A stretch of DNA of 64,000 bases from Nocardioides luteus (lineage in GTDB: Bacteria; Actinomycetota; Actinomycetes; Propionibacteriales; Nocardioidaceae), in the NCBI RefSeq assembly GCF_000960475.2, contig NZ_JZDQ02000024.1, positions 1 to 64,000 of the forward strand. The letters are read 5' to 3'. Numbering within the stretch: the stretch's first letter is position 1; every line of letters begins with the position of its first letter. The notes beneath the pieces were generated by a model. It was not told where the DNA came from, searched no databases, and saw nothing but the letters and a program-made list of their open reading frames with translations. The translations under genes and the position numbers were made by a program. Below are positions 32,296-41,764 of this stretch, one piece after another.

Positions 32296-32325
32296 TTGAC
32301 GTGACTCCGCTCACATCCTTATATT
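32296..32325 (+). promoter_or_regulatory. Candidate promoter of the hyi-gcl-allB operon
   Basis: TTGACG (32296-32301) and TATATT (32320-32325), 18 bp apart, are the best sigma-70-like pair in the window. Dyads at 32324-32338 (degenerate) and 32345-32359 (perfect) lie at and just after the -10 box. Confidence 0.6.
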
Positions 32326-32344
32326 TCGAATGTCAGAAATCAAA

Positions 32345-32359
32345 TTCCGCATTACGGAA
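32345..32359. promoter_or_regulatory. IclR-type operator, copy 4 (hyi promoter)
   Basis: TTCCG-CATTA-CGGAA, perfect arms. A degenerate copy TTTCG-AATGT-CAGAA (32324-32338) is spaced exactly 21 bp upstream, two helical turns, suggesting cooperative binding on one face. Confidence 0.65.
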
Positions 32360-32371
32360 GGAATGGTGAGG

Positions 32372-33223
32372 ATGTCCCACCAGCTCCGCTACGAGGTGAA
32401 CTGTTCGATCCTGTTCACCGAGCTCCCGCTGCTCGAGCGACCTGCTGCGGTGAAGGCCGCCGGCTTCGACGCGGTGGAGTTCTGGTGGCCCTTCGCCGAG
32501 GCGGTTCCGTCCGACAGCGACGTCGACGCCTTCGTCACCGCCGTGCAGGACGCAGGGGTGCAGCTGGTCGGCCTCAACTTCTTCGCCGGTGACATGCCCG
32601 GCGGCGACCGCGGCCTGGTCTCGTGGCCGGCCCGGTCGGCCGAGTTCCGCGACAACATCGACGTGACGATCGGCATCGGCGAGCGGCTCGGCTGCACCGC
32701 GTTCAACGCGCTCTACGGCAACCGTATCGACGGCGTCGCCGCCGAGGAGCAGGACGAGCTCGGCGCCGAGAACCTCGCGCTGGCCGCCCGGGCCGCGGCC
32801 CGCATCGGCGGCACCGTGCTGGTCGAGCCGGTCAGCGGCGCCGACCGCTACCCGCTGCTCACCACCGCCGACGCGGTGGCCGCGATCGACCGCGCCGGCG
32901 AGCCCAACATCGGCCTGCTCGCCGACCTCTACCACCTCGCCGTGAACGGTGACGACGTCGACGCGGTGATCGCTGCGTACGCCGCTCGCATCGCCCACGT
33001 CCAGATCGCCGACGCCCCGGGCCGCAACGAGCCCGGCACCGGCGACCTCCCGCTCGAGCGGCAGCTCGCTGCACTCGAGGCGGCCGGCTACGCCGGCTGG
33101 GTCGGGCTCGAGTACAAGCCCGCCACGACCTCCGCCGCCAGCTTCGACTGGCTGCAGAGCACATCGCCTCGGGCTCCGCTTCGGCCAGGCGAGCGCAGCA
33201 GCGCCGCGACCAGCACCCACTGA
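32372..33223 (+). CDS. hyi: Hydroxypyruvate isomerase
   Basis: About 283 residues of the TIM-barrel isomerase family, interconverting hydroxypyruvate and tartronate semialdehyde. Typical motifs are YEVNCSILFTELPLLERP, VGLNFFAGDMPGGDRGL, CTAFNALYGNR and VEPVSGADRYPLLTTADA, with LLADLYHLAVNGDD contributing acid and base residues. I use ATG 32372; ATG 32363 in frame is possible. The last 25 residues (after EYKPATTSA) look like an untypical low-complexity tail. First gene of the glyoxylate operon. Confidence 0.9.
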   Translation: MSHQLRYEVNCSILFTELPLLERPAAVKAAGFDAVEFWWPFAEAVPSDSDVDAFVTAVQDAGVQLVGLNFFAGDMPGGDRGLVSWPARSAEFRDNIDVTIGIGERLGCTAFNALYGNRIDGVAAEEQDELGAENLALAARAAARIGGTVLVEPVSGADRYPLLTTADAVAAIDRAGEPNIGLLADLYHLAVNGDDVDAVIAAYAARIAHVQIADAPGRNEPGTGDLPLERQLAALEAAGYAGWVGLEYKPATTSAASFDWLQSTSPRAPLRPGERSSAATSTH

Positions 33224-33245
33224 CGACCCCGCAGGAGAGATCATC

Positions 33246-34139
33246 ATGACCAACATCGCATTCATCGGCCTCGGCATCATGGGCAACCCGATGGCCGTCC
33301 ACCTGGCCGAGGCCGGGCACAGCGTCGCCGGCTACGACCACAACGTCGAGCGGGCCGAGCCCCTCGTGAAGGCCGGCGGCCGCGCCGCCACCTCGACCGC
33401 CGACGCCTGCCGCGACGCAGAGGTCGTCTGCGTCATGGTTCCCGACTCGCCCCACGTCGAAGAGGTCCTCACCGCCGAGGGCGGCGTCTTCGAGTCGGCC
33501 CCGACCGGTGCCCTGATCATCGACTTCTCCAGCATCCGGCCCGACGTGAGCGCGGCGCTCGCCGAGCAGGCCACCGAGCGCGGCTTCCGCATCCTCGACG
33601 CCCCGGTCTCCGGTGGCGAGGCCGGCGCGAAGAACGCGGCCCTCTCGATCATGGTCGGGGGCGCGGAGGACGACTTCGCCACCGCGAAGCCGCTCTTCGA
33701 CGCCGTCGGCAAGACGATCGTCCACGTCGGCCCGAGCGGTGCCGGCCAGACGGTCAAGGCGGCCAACCAGCTCATCGTCGCCGCCAACATCCAGGCGCTG
33801 TCCGAGGCGGTCGTCTTCCTCGAGGCGTACGGCGTCGACACCAAGGCCGCCCTCGAGGTGCTCGGCGGCGGGCTCGCGGGTTCGAGCGTTCTCAACCAGA
33901 AGAAGGAGAACATGCTGACCCGGTCCTTCCAGCCCGGCTTCCGGATCGACCTGCACCACAAGGACATGGGGATCGTCACCTCCGCCGCCCGTGAGGCCGG
34001 CGTCGTGGTCCCGCTCGGCTCGCTGGTCGCCCAGCTGATGGCGAGCGCCCGGGCCAACGGCGACGGCGGCCTGGACCACTCCGCGCTGCTGCGGGGCGTC
34101 GAGCGCCTGAGCGGCTCCGAGACCAAGGGAGAGAACTGA
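33246..34139 (+). CDS. glxR: 2-hydroxy-3-oxopropionate (tartronate semialdehyde) reductase
   Basis: A 297-residue beta-hydroxyacid dehydrogenase. The Rossmann motif FIGLGIMGNPMAVHLAEAGH opens the protein; DAPVSGGEAGAKNAALSIMVGG and GAGQTVKAANQLIVAANIQAL carry the substrate motif and catalytic lysine (KAANQ). It makes D-glycerate. It sits 1 nt before gcl, its pathway partner. Confidence 0.95.
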   Translation: MTNIAFIGLGIMGNPMAVHLAEAGHSVAGYDHNVERAEPLVKAGGRAATSTADACRDAEVVCVMVPDSPHVEEVLTAEGGVFESAPTGALIIDFSSIRPDVSAALAEQATERGFRILDAPVSGGEAGAKNAALSIMVGGAEDDFATAKPLFDAVGKTIVHVGPSGAGQTVKAANQLIVAANIQALSEAVVFLEAYGVDTKAALEVLGGGLAGSSVLNQKKENMLTRSFQPGFRIDLHHKDMGIVTSAAREAGVVVPLGSLVAQLMASARANGDGGLDHSALLRGVERLSGSETKGEN

Positions 34140-34140
34140 C

Positions 34141-35916
34141 ATGGCACGCATGCGCGCGGTCGACGCCGCCGTCCTGATCCTGGAGAAGGAGGGCGCGACC
34201 CAGCTGTTCGGCCTCCCCGGCGCAGCGATCAACCCGTTCTACAGCGCGATGCGCAAGCACGGCGGGCTCCAGCACGTGCTCGCCCGCCACGTCGAGGCGG
34301 CCTCCCACATGGCCGAGGGCTACACCCGGGCGAAGGCCGGCAACATCGGCGTCTGCATCGGCACCTCCGGCCCCGCCGGCACCGACATGATCACCGGCCT
34401 CTACTCGGCCTCCGCCGACTCGATCCCGATCCTGTGCATCACCGGTCAGGCTCCGGTCGCGAAGCTCCACAAGGAGGACTTCCAGGCGGTCGACATCGCC
34501 GCCATCGCCGGACCGCTCACCAAGATGGCGGTCACCGTGATGGAGCCCGCCCAGGTCCCCGGCACCTTCCAGAAGGCCTTCCGGCTGATGCGCGAAGGAC
34601 GTCCCGGCCCGGTCCTGATCGATCTGCCGCTCGACGTCCAGCTGGCCGAGATCGACTTCGACATCGAGACGTACGAGCCCTTGCCGATCGCCCGGCCGGC
34701 GGCCAGCCGTGCCCAGGCGGAGAAGGCGCTGACGATGATGCTGGCCTCGGAGCGCCCGCTGATCGTCGCGGGCGGAGGCGTGATCAACGCCGACGCCGCC
34801 GACCTGCTGGTCGAGTTCGCCGAGGTCACCGGGGTGCCCGTCGTCCCTACGCTGATGGGCTGGGGCACGATCCCGGACGACCACGCACTCAATGCGGGCA
34901 TGGTCGGCCTGCAGACCTCGCACCGCTACGGCAACGCGACCATGCTGGCCAGCGACTTCGTGCTCGGCATCGGCAACCGGTGGGCCAACCGCCACACCGG
35001 CTCGGTCGAGACCTACACCCGGGGACGTACGTTCGTGCACATCGACATCGAGCCGACCCAGATCGGCCGCGTCTTCGCGCCGGACTACTCGATCGTCTCC
35101 GACGCCCGCGCGGCTCTCGAGGTGCTCGTCGAGGTCGCCCGGGAGTGGGCGGCGGCCGGTCGAATCGCCGACCGCACCGCATGGGCCGAGGAGTGCGCCG
35201 AACGCAAGCGCACCCTGCACCGCAAGACGCACTTCGACAACGTCCCGATCAAGCCGCAGCGGGTCTACGAGGAGATGAACCGCGCCTTCGGCGCCGACAC
35301 CCGGTACGTCACCACGATCGGCCTCTCCCAGATCCAGGCCGCGCAGCTGCTGCACGTCTACCAGCCGCGGCACTGGATCAACGCAGGTCAGGCGGGCCCG
35401 CTCGGCTGGACGCTGCCGGCTGCTCTCGGGGTCGCGACCGCCGTCCCCGACGGCCAGGTCGTCGCGCTCTCGGGCGACTACGACTTCCAGTTCCTGATCG
35501 AGGAGCTGGCGGTCGGTGCGCAGTTCAACATCCCCTACATCCACGTCGTCGTGAACAACTCCTACCTCGGCCTGATCCGCCAGGCCCAGCGCGGGTTCGA
35601 GATGGACTACTGCGTCCAGCTCGCCTTCGACAACGTCAACAGCCCCGAGGTCGACGGCTACGGCGTCGACCATCTCAAGGTCGCCGAGGGCCTGGGCTGC
35701 AAGGCGATCCGGGTCACCGACCCGAGCGATCTGAGTGCCGCCTTCGAGAAGGCCAAGGCGCTTCAGGCGGAGTATCGGGTGCCGGTGCTGGTCGAGGTCA
35801 TCCTCGAGCGGGTCACCAACGTCTCGATGGGCGTCGAGATCGACGGTGTCGTCGAGTTCGAGGAGCTCGCCGAGCGTGGTGAGCACGCCCCGACCGCGCT
35901 CGTCCCCCTGGACTGA
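34141..35916 (+). CDS. gcl: Glyoxylate carboligase
   Basis: A 591-residue ThDP-dependent enzyme joining two glyoxylates to tartronate semialdehyde and CO2. The N-terminal FGLPGAAINPFYSAMRKHGG with valine in HVEAASH, where most ThDP enzymes have the glutamate (RHE), is the Gcl hallmark. The ThDP motif is GDYDFQFLIEELAVGAQFNIP with NN in VVNNSYL. Length matches E. coli Gcl. Confidence 0.97.
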   Translation: MARMRAVDAAVLILEKEGATQLFGLPGAAINPFYSAMRKHGGLQHVLARHVEAASHMAEGYTRAKAGNIGVCIGTSGPAGTDMITGLYSASADSIPILCITGQAPVAKLHKEDFQAVDIAAIAGPLTKMAVTVMEPAQVPGTFQKAFRLMREGRPGPVLIDLPLDVQLAEIDFDIETYEPLPIARPAASRAQAEKALTMMLASERPLIVAGGGVINADAADLLVEFAEVTGVPVVPTLMGWGTIPDDHALNAGMVGLQTSHRYGNATMLASDFVLGIGNRWANRHTGSVETYTRGRTFVHIDIEPTQIGRVFAPDYSIVSDARAALEVLVEVAREWAAAGRIADRTAWAEECAERKRTLHRKTHFDNVPIKPQRVYEEMNRAFGADTRYVTTIGLSQIQAAQLLHVYQPRHWINAGQAGPLGWTLPAALGVATAVPDGQVVALSGDYDFQFLIEELAVGAQFNIPYIHVVVNNSYLGLIRQAQRGFEMDYCVQLAFDNVNSPEVDGYGVDHLKVAEGLGCKAIRVTDPSDLSAAFEKAKALQAEYRVPVLVEVILERVTNVSMGVEIDGVVEFEELAERGEHAPTALVPLD

Positions 35917-35919
35917 CCC

Positions 35920-37050
35920 ATGGTCCGAGTGCTGGTCGCCTCCGACAAGTTCAAGGGATCGCTCACCGCTGCCGAGGTCGCGGCGGCGGTGAGCGCCGGG
36001 ATGCGCCGGGGGCGTCCCGACGTGGTCGTCGACGCGATCCCGGTCGCCGACGGCGGCGACGGCACCCTCGCGGCGGCCGAGTCCGCCGGGTTCACGCTCG
36101 TGCCGGTCGGCGTGACCGGGCCGACCGGGTCACCGGTTCGGACCGCGTACGCCCGGCGCGACGACACCGCTGTCGTTGAGCTAGCCGACGCGGCCGGGCT
36201 CGCCCGGCTACCGGGGGCGCCCGATCCACTGGGCGCCTCCAGCCTCGGCGCCGGCCAGGCGATGGCGGCCGCGATCGATGCCGGCTGTCGCCGGGTGGTG
36301 CTCGGCATCGGCGGCAGCGCCAGCACCGACGGGGGAGCCGGCCTGCTCCGCGGGCTCGGTGCCCGTCTGCTGACCGCCTCCGGCGCGCCGGTGCCCGAGG
36401 GCGGAGCCGGCCTCGAGCAGGTGGCCCGACTCGACCTCACCGAGCTCCGCCGCCGGGTCGAGGGGGTCGAGATCACCGTCGCCTGCGACGTCGACAACCC
36501 GCTCACCGGCCCCCGCGGCGCGGCGGCGATCTACGGGCCGCAGAAGGGCGCCGACCCCGACCAGGTCCAACGCCTGGACGCCGCGCTCGACCACTGGGCC
36601 TCCGTCGTCGCGGAGGCGACCGGTGCCGACCTCCGGGACCACCCCGGGGCAGGGGCCGCCGGCGGGGTCGGCTTCGCCGCCGTGGCCCTCCTCGATGCCG
36701 AGCTCCGCTCGGGGATCGACCTCGTGCTCGAGCTGGTCGGCTTCGAGGCTGGGCTGGAGGGCGCGACCCTCGTCGTCACCGGCGAGGGGGCGCTCGACGA
36801 GCAGACCCTGCACGGCAAGGCACCGGCCGGTGTCGCCGCCACAGCCGCCCGCGCCGGTGTCCCGGTCGTCGCGGTCTGCGGGGTCAACCACCTGGATCAC
36901 GACCGGCTGCGGGCGGCCGGGATCGGGGCTGCGTACGCGTTGACGGACATCGAACCCGACCGCCAGCGCTGCCTGACCGACGCGGCGGCCCTGCTCGAGC
37001 AGATCGCCGAGCGGATCGCCGCCGGAATGCTCACCGAGGTAACTCGGTGA
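35920..37050 (+). CDS. glxK: Glycerate kinase (GarK type)
   Basis: A 376-residue glycerate kinase starting 3 nt after gcl. Signatures: ASDKFKGSLTAAEVAAAV at the N-terminus, VADGGDGTL, GIGGSASTDGGAGLLRGLGAR and TGEGALDEQTLHGKAP. It phosphorylates D-glycerate for entry into glycolysis. A cluster of three short hairpins follows. Confidence 0.95.
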   Translation: MVRVLVASDKFKGSLTAAEVAAAVSAGMRRGRPDVVVDAIPVADGGDGTLAAAESAGFTLVPVGVTGPTGSPVRTAYARRDDTAVVELADAAGLARLPGAPDPLGASSLGAGQAMAAAIDAGCRRVVLGIGGSASTDGGAGLLRGLGARLLTASGAPVPEGGAGLEQVARLDLTELRRRVEGVEITVACDVDNPLTGPRGAAAIYGPQKGADPDQVQRLDAALDHWASVVAEATGADLRDHPGAGAAGGVGFAAVALLDAELRSGIDLVLELVGFEAGLEGATLVVTGEGALDEQTLHGKAPAGVAATAARAGVPVVAVCGVNHLDHDRLRAAGIGAAYALTDIEPDRQRCLTDAAALLEQIAERIAAGMLTEVTR

Positions 37051-37111
37051 GCGCGCACCTCCTTCGTGGAGTTCCACGAGGGAACCGCAACCAGACCGAG
37101 GTATCTCGGTC
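37031..37111. repeat. Three short hairpins between glxK and the FAH gene
   Basis: Two near-identical hairpins, TCACCGAG-GTAA-CTCGGTGA (37031-37050, including the glxK stop) and GACCGAG-GTAT-CTCGGTC (37094-37111), flank a third (CGTGGA/TCCACG, near 37065-37078). They may attenuate read-through within the operon or belong to a dispersed palindrome family. Confidence 0.5.
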
Positions 37112-37129
37112 AACATCCGAGGAGGACGC

Positions 37130-38014
37130 ATGAGACTGCTGAGCGTGGGACCGCCGGGCCAGGAACGCCCCGCGGCCCTCGACCACCAGGACGTACTGCG
37201 CGACCTGTCGGCCGTGGTGCCGGCGATCGACGGCGACCTGCTCGGCGACCCCGAGCGGCTCGCCGCGGTCAGAGAGGCGATCGCCTCGGGCGTACTTCCG
37301 AGAGTCCCCGACGGCACCCGGATCGGACCGCCGGTCGCGAGACCGGGCAAGGTCGTCGGAGTGGGGCTCAACTACGAGGACCATGCCGAGGAGGCCGGGG
37401 TCGCGATCCCGGACGAGCCGGTGGTCTTCCTCAAGCCCTCGACGACGGTCGTCGGGCCGTACGACGCGATCGAGCTGCCACCGGGCTCGACGATGACGGA
37501 CTACGAGGTCGAGCTGGGCGTGGTGATCGGGCGACGGCTCTCCCGGTGCCCGGACCCGCAGCAGGCGCTCGCCGCGGTCGGCGGCTACCTCACCGCCGAC
37601 GACGTCAGCGAGCGGGCCCGGATCGCTGCCGGGCCGACCTGGGCCAAGGGCAAGTGCGCCGACACCTTCACCCCGATCGGCCCGTGGCTGGTCACGCCCG
37701 ACGCCGTCGGCGACCCGCAGGCGCTGCCCCTGGAGCTGTGGGTCGACGGTGAGCGGCGACAGCACGGGACGACCGCCCGGATGGCCTACGGCGTCGGTGA
37801 GGTCCTCGCCTACCTCAGTACGCTGATGACACTCGAGCCCGGCGACCTGGTGCTGACCGGGACGCCTGGCGGGGTCGCAGCGTTGCGGCCCGAGCCCCGG
37901 CCCTTCCTGCGGGCAGGGCACGTGGTGGAGGCCGAGGTGACCGGTCTCGGTCGCCAGCGGACGCGAGTGGTGGCAGTCGAAGAGGCAGTCGATGAGGCAG
38001 AGGTGAAGGTGTGA
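37130..38014 (+). CDS. Fumarylacetoacetate hydrolase family protein, possible ureidoglycolate lyase
   Basis: A 294-residue FAH-fold protein. Metal ligands are in TMTDYEVELGVVIGR and the substrate loop in WAKGKCADTFTPIGPWLVT; LVLTGTPGGVA is the usual end of the fold. FAH members include bacterial ureidoglycolate lyases, and the setting between glxK and allantoinase makes that the leading candidate. Hydrolysis of other 1,3-diketo acids is not excluded. Start ATG 37130 after GAGGAGGA; overlaps allB by 4 nt. Confidence 0.75.
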   Translation: MRLLSVGPPGQERPAALDHQDVLRDLSAVVPAIDGDLLGDPERLAAVREAIASGVLPRVPDGTRIGPPVARPGKVVGVGLNYEDHAEEAGVAIPDEPVVFLKPSTTVVGPYDAIELPPGSTMTDYEVELGVVIGRRLSRCPDPQQALAAVGGYLTADDVSERARIAAGPTWAKGKCADTFTPIGPWLVTPDAVGDPQALPLELWVDGERRQHGTTARMAYGVGEVLAYLSTLMTLEPGDLVLTGTPGGVAALRPEPRPFLRAGHVVEAEVTGLGRQRTRVVAVEEAVDEAEVKV

Positions 38015-39363
38015 GTCGAGATCTCGACATCGTCATCCGGGCGGCGCGGATGGTGACCCCGGACGGCGAGACGGCAGGCAGCGTCGGCGTCAGCGACGGG
38101 AAGATCGTCGCGGTGGAGTCCGCCCGGCTCACAGCGGACCGCGTGGTCGAGCTCGCCGACGACGAGGTGCTGATGCCCGGCGTCGTCGACGCGCACGTGC
38201 ACGTCAACGACCCGGGACGGACCGAGTGGGAGGGCTTCGCCTCCGCGACCCGGGCCGCGGCCGCCGGTGGGGTCACCACGATCGTCGACATGCCGCTCAA
38301 CAGCATCCCGCCCACCTGCGACCTCGCGGCGCTCGACCTCAAGCGCAAGACCGCCGCGAGCCAGGCCTTCGTCGACGTCGGCTTCTGGGGCGGCGCCATC
38401 CCCGGCAACCTCGCCGAGCTGCGACCCCTGCACGAGGCGGGCGTCTCCGGCTTCAAGTGCTTCCTGCTGCACTCGGGCGTCGACGAGTTCCCGCCGCTCG
38501 ACGCCGACCAGCTCGAGCTCGCGATGCGCGAGATCGCGACCTTCGACGGTCTGCTGATCGTGCACGCCGAGGACGCCCACGCGATCGAGCACGCGCCCGC
38601 GGCGGGTGGCGGGGCGTACGAACGATTCCTGAACAGCCGGCCGCGGGGCGCCGAGAACCTGGCCATCGCCCAGGTGATCGAGCTGGCCCGGTGGACCGGC
38701 TGCCGCGTCCACATCCTGCACGTCTCCAGCTCCGACGTGCTTGCGATGCTGGCCTCGGCCCGCCACGACGGGGTCCCGATCACGGCCGAGACCTGCCCGC
38801 ACTACCTGACCTTCGCCGCGGAGGAGATCCCCGACGGCGCGACGCAGTACAAGTGCTGTCCGCCCATCCGGGAGGCGGCCAACCGCGAGCTTCTCTGGCA
38901 GGGCCTGCGCGACGGCGTCATCGACATGGTCGTCACCGACCACTCGCCCTCGACCCCCGACCTGAAGGCCCTCGACACCGGCGACTTCGGGGTCGCCTGG
39001 GGCGGGATCTCGTCGCTCCAGCTCGGCCTGTCGGCGGTCTGGACGGAGGCCCGCGAGCGCGGATTCGCGCTCACCGACATCGCCCGCTGGATGTCCGCGG
39101 CTCCCGCTCGTCATGCCGGGCTGCCGGGGAAGGGGAAGATCGCGGTCGGCCACGACGCCGACTTCGCGGTTCTGGCCCCTGACGACACCTTCGTCGTCGA
39201 CGCCGAGAGGCTCCATCACAAGAACGCCGTCACGCCCTACCACGGCCGCACCCTCGCAGGCGTCGTACGCCAGACCTGGCTGCGCGGCGAGAAGATCGAC
39301 ATCGAGGCCGCGCCCCAGGGCCGGCTGCTCAGCAGAGTCACCACCGAAGGAGCCCGACCATGA
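38011..39363 (+). CDS. allB: Allantoinase
   Basis: A 450-residue cyclic amidohydrolase opening allantoin to allantoate. The zinc motif VDAHVHVNDPGRTEWEGF, the carbamylated lysine in SGFKCFLLHSGVDEFP, HILHVSS and the aspartate in VVTDHSPSTPDLK match allantoinase rather than dihydropyrimidinase. GTG start; overlaps allE by 4 nt. Confidence 0.95.
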   Translation: MSRDLDIVIRAARMVTPDGETAGSVGVSDGKIVAVESARLTADRVVELADDEVLMPGVVDAHVHVNDPGRTEWEGFASATRAAAAGGVTTIVDMPLNSIPPTCDLAALDLKRKTAASQAFVDVGFWGGAIPGNLAELRPLHEAGVSGFKCFLLHSGVDEFPPLDADQLELAMREIATFDGLLIVHAEDAHAIEHAPAAGGGAYERFLNSRPRGAENLAIAQVIELARWTGCRVHILHVSSSDVLAMLASARHDGVPITAETCPHYLTFAAEEIPDGATQYKCCPPIREAANRELLWQGLRDGVIDMVVTDHSPSTPDLKALDTGDFGVAWGGISSLQLGLSAVWTEARERGFALTDIARWMSAAPARHAGLPGKGKIAVGHDADFAVLAPDDTFVVDAERLHHKNAVTPYHGRTLAGVVRQTWLRGEKIDIEAAPQGRLLSRVTTEGARP

Positions 39364-40208
39364 GCGCAGCACACAACCCTCCTGGCCGCTACTACGCCCC
39401 GACCGGCGGCCACCCGTCGCAGCGGGAGCTGACCACCGACCGGGCCGTCTTCACCGAGGCGTACGCCGTGCTTCCCCGTGGCACCATGCGCGACATCGTC
39501 ACCAGCAAGCTGCCGTTCTGGGAGGGCACCCGGCTCTGGGTGATCGCCCGGCCGCTCTCGGGCTTCGCCGAGACGTTCTCGCAGTACATCGTCGAGGTCT
39601 CGCCCGGCGGCGGCAGCGACAAGCCCGAGCTCGACGCCGGTGCCGAGGGCGTCCTCTTCGTGGTCGAGGGCGCGCTGACGCTCTCGATCGAGGGGGAGAA
39701 GCACGACCTCGCCCCCGGCGGCTACGCCTTCCTGCCGCCCGGCTCCGCCTGGACGCTGCACAACACCAGCGACCAGGTCGCCCGCTTCCACTGGATCCGC
39801 AAGGCCTACCAGCGGGTCGAGGGCATCGACGTACCGGAGCCGTTCGTCACCAACGAGGTCGACGTGCCCGGCGGCGAGATGCCCGGCACCAACGGCGCCT
39901 GGAAGACCCAGCGCTTCGTCGACCCCGATGACGTACGCCACGACATGCACGTCAACATCGTCAGCTTCGAGCCGGGCGGCGCGATCCCGTTCCCGGAGAC
40001 GCACGTGATGGAGCACGGGCTCTACGTCCTCGAGGGCAAGGCCGTCTACCTGCTCAACAAGGACTGGGTGGAGGTGCAGGAGGGCGACTTCATGTGGCTG
40101 AGGGCGTTCTGTCCGCAGGCCTGTTACGCCGGTGGCCCCGGCCGGTTCCGCTACCTGCTCTACAAGGACGTCAACCGGCACGCGGTCCTGTCGCGGCAGT
40201 TCGGCTGA
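39360..40208 (+). CDS. allE: (S)-ureidoglycine aminohydrolase
   Basis: A 282-residue bicupin releasing ammonia from ureidoglycine. GRYYAPTGGHPSQ at the N-terminus, the first cupin (GVLFVVEGALTLSIEG), and the C-terminal cupin with metal ligands in FPETHVMEHGLYVLEGKAVY match AllE/YlbA. Its presence implies that allantoate is cut by an AllC-type amidohydrolase, which is not in this window. Overlaps the next SDR by 1 nt (TGATG). Confidence 0.94.
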   Translation: MSAAHNPPGRYYAPTGGHPSQRELTTDRAVFTEAYAVLPRGTMRDIVTSKLPFWEGTRLWVIARPLSGFAETFSQYIVEVSPGGGSDKPELDAGAEGVLFVVEGALTLSIEGEKHDLAPGGYAFLPPGSAWTLHNTSDQVARFHWIRKAYQRVEGIDVPEPFVTNEVDVPGGEMPGTNGAWKTQRFVDPDDVRHDMHVNIVSFEPGGAIPFPETHVMEHGLYVLEGKAVYLLNKDWVEVQEGDFMWLRAFCPQACYAGGPGRFRYLLYKDVNRHAVLSRQFG

Positions 40209-40942
40209 TGCCGGTCGCGGTCGTCACCGGCGCCGGTTCGGGCCTGGGCAGGGTGATCGCCCAGGCCCTGGACGGCGCCGGCTTCCAGGTCGCGTTGCTC
40301 GGGCGCACCAAGGCCTCGCTCGACGAGACGGCGTCGGTGATGGCGCGGCCCCTCGTGCTGCCGACCGACGTCGCCTCCGCCGCCGACGTGTCGGCGGCGT
40401 TCGCCGCGGTCGTCGGGTTGTGGGGGCGCGTGGACCTGTTGGTCAACAACGCCGGCACCTTCGGCCCGAGCGGTGACCCCGACGAGGTCGGGCCGCAGGA
40501 GTTCGCGTCGACGCTGGCCGTCAATGTCACTGGCTCCTTCCTCTGCGCCCGCGAGGCGTTCGCCCAGATGAAGCGGCAGGACCCGCGCGGCGGGCGGATC
40601 ATCAACAACGGCTCCATCTCCGCGCACGTCCCGCGCCCCGGCAGCGCGGCCTACACCACGTCGAAGCACGCGATCACCGGCCTCACCCGCTCGCTCGCCC
40701 TCGACGGCCGCACCCATGACATCGCCGTCGGCCAGATCGACATCGGCAACGCGGCCACCGAGATGACCGCCGGGATCGCGGTCGGTGCCCGTCAGGCCGA
40801 CGGCACCGTACGCCCCGAGCCGACCTTCGATCCCCAGCACGTCGCCGACGCGGTCGTAGCCATGGCCCAGCTGCCGCTCGGCGTCAGCGTGCCCGCGATG
40901 ACCATCCTCGCGACCGGAATGCCGTACGCCGGCCGCGGCTGA
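40208..40942 (+). CDS. SDR family oxidoreductase at the end of the allantoin operon
   Basis: A 244-residue classical SDR: cofactor motif VTGAGSGLGRVIAQAL, NNAGTFG, serine in NNGSISAHVP, and YTTSK as YxxxK. It is translationally coupled to allE, so probably part of the same pathway, but no allantoin enzyme of this family is established. Hydroxypyruvate, tartronate semialdehyde or a ureido acid are possible substrates. Confidence 0.83.
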   Translation: MPVAVVTGAGSGLGRVIAQALDGAGFQVALLGRTKASLDETASVMARPLVLPTDVASAADVSAAFAAVVGLWGRVDLLVNNAGTFGPSGDPDEVGPQEFASTLAVNVTGSFLCAREAFAQMKRQDPRGGRIINNGSISAHVPRPGSAAYTTSKHAITGLTRSLALDGRTHDIAVGQIDIGNAATEMTAGIAVGARQADGTVRPEPTFDPQHVADAVVAMAQLPLGVSVPAMTILATGMPYAGRG

Positions 40943-41028
40943 CGGCACGGCCCCGCTTCGTACCCCTGAAAATGGGCTAGAACAACCGTTCGGGCCCGCC
41001 AGCCTCTCCGGTCTGAGATCGTCAGCTC

Positions 41029-41706
41029 ATGTCGGTGTCAGGAGCGGTACGTGTAGCGGTGGTCAGCCCGCAGGAAGTCGTCGAACGCGGGATCACCTCG
41101 ATGCTCGCCGACTACCCCGACCGCGTGGCCGTGACCGCCCTTCCGTCCGCTCACAGCGACATGGCCCGCATCGACCTGATCGTGTACGACACCTACGGCC
41201 TGTTCCTCCGCGGTGAGCGTGAACTCGCCCACCTGCTGCACGAGACCGATGCGAAGGTGCTGATCTACAGCCGGGACCTACGCCCCGACCTACATTCCCA
41301 GGCCTACGCACTGGGCGCCAGGGCCTGGATCTCGATGAGCGCGACCGCCGCCGAGCTCGTACGCAGCATCGAGCTCACCGCCGCCGGCGAGCCGATCAAC
41401 GAGCCCCAGAGCGACCGCCAAGGCACCGCAGCCGGGCTCACCGTCCGGGAGATCGAGGTCCTCAAACTGATCACCCAGGGGCTGCCCAACCAGGAGATCG
41501 CGGAGAGGCTCGTCATGAGCGGAAACACGCTCAAGAGCCACATCCGGCAGGCCTACCGGAAGATCCACGTCACCACGCGCAGCCAGGCGGTCAGCTGGGC
41601 GATCGCCCACGGCCTCACTCCGCCCATCGAACTTCTTCCTCGCATCTCGCCCGTACCGAAGGGCCCGCCACCTCCGCGGAAGGAGATGGAGGGCTCTTCG
41701 GCCTAG
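41029..41706 (+). CDS. LuxR-type regulator with a degenerate receiver domain
   Basis: A 225-residue NarL-like protein. The C-terminal LuxR HTH is clear (LTVREIEVLKLITQGLPNQEI, then MSGNTLKSHIRQAYRKI). The N-terminal domain has receiver topology, but the usual acidic pair is replaced (VVSPQEVV) and the conserved lysine position is serine (SMSAT); an aspartate in VYDTYG remains. Normal phosphorylation is therefore uncertain. No kinase gene is adjacent. Confidence 0.8.
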   Translation: MSVSGAVRVAVVSPQEVVERGITSMLADYPDRVAVTALPSAHSDMARIDLIVYDTYGLFLRGERELAHLLHETDAKVLIYSRDLRPDLHSQAYALGARAWISMSATAAELVRSIELTAAGEPINEPQSDRQGTAAGLTVREIEVLKLITQGLPNQEIAERLVMSGNTLKSHIRQAYRKIHVTTRSQAVSWAIAHGLTPPIELLPRISPVPKGPPPPRKEMEGSSA

Positions 41707-41764
41707 GTCAGCCGCCGCTGGTGATCGAGGAGGCGAAGCGGGCCGTGTTTGAGAGCATTCCGGT

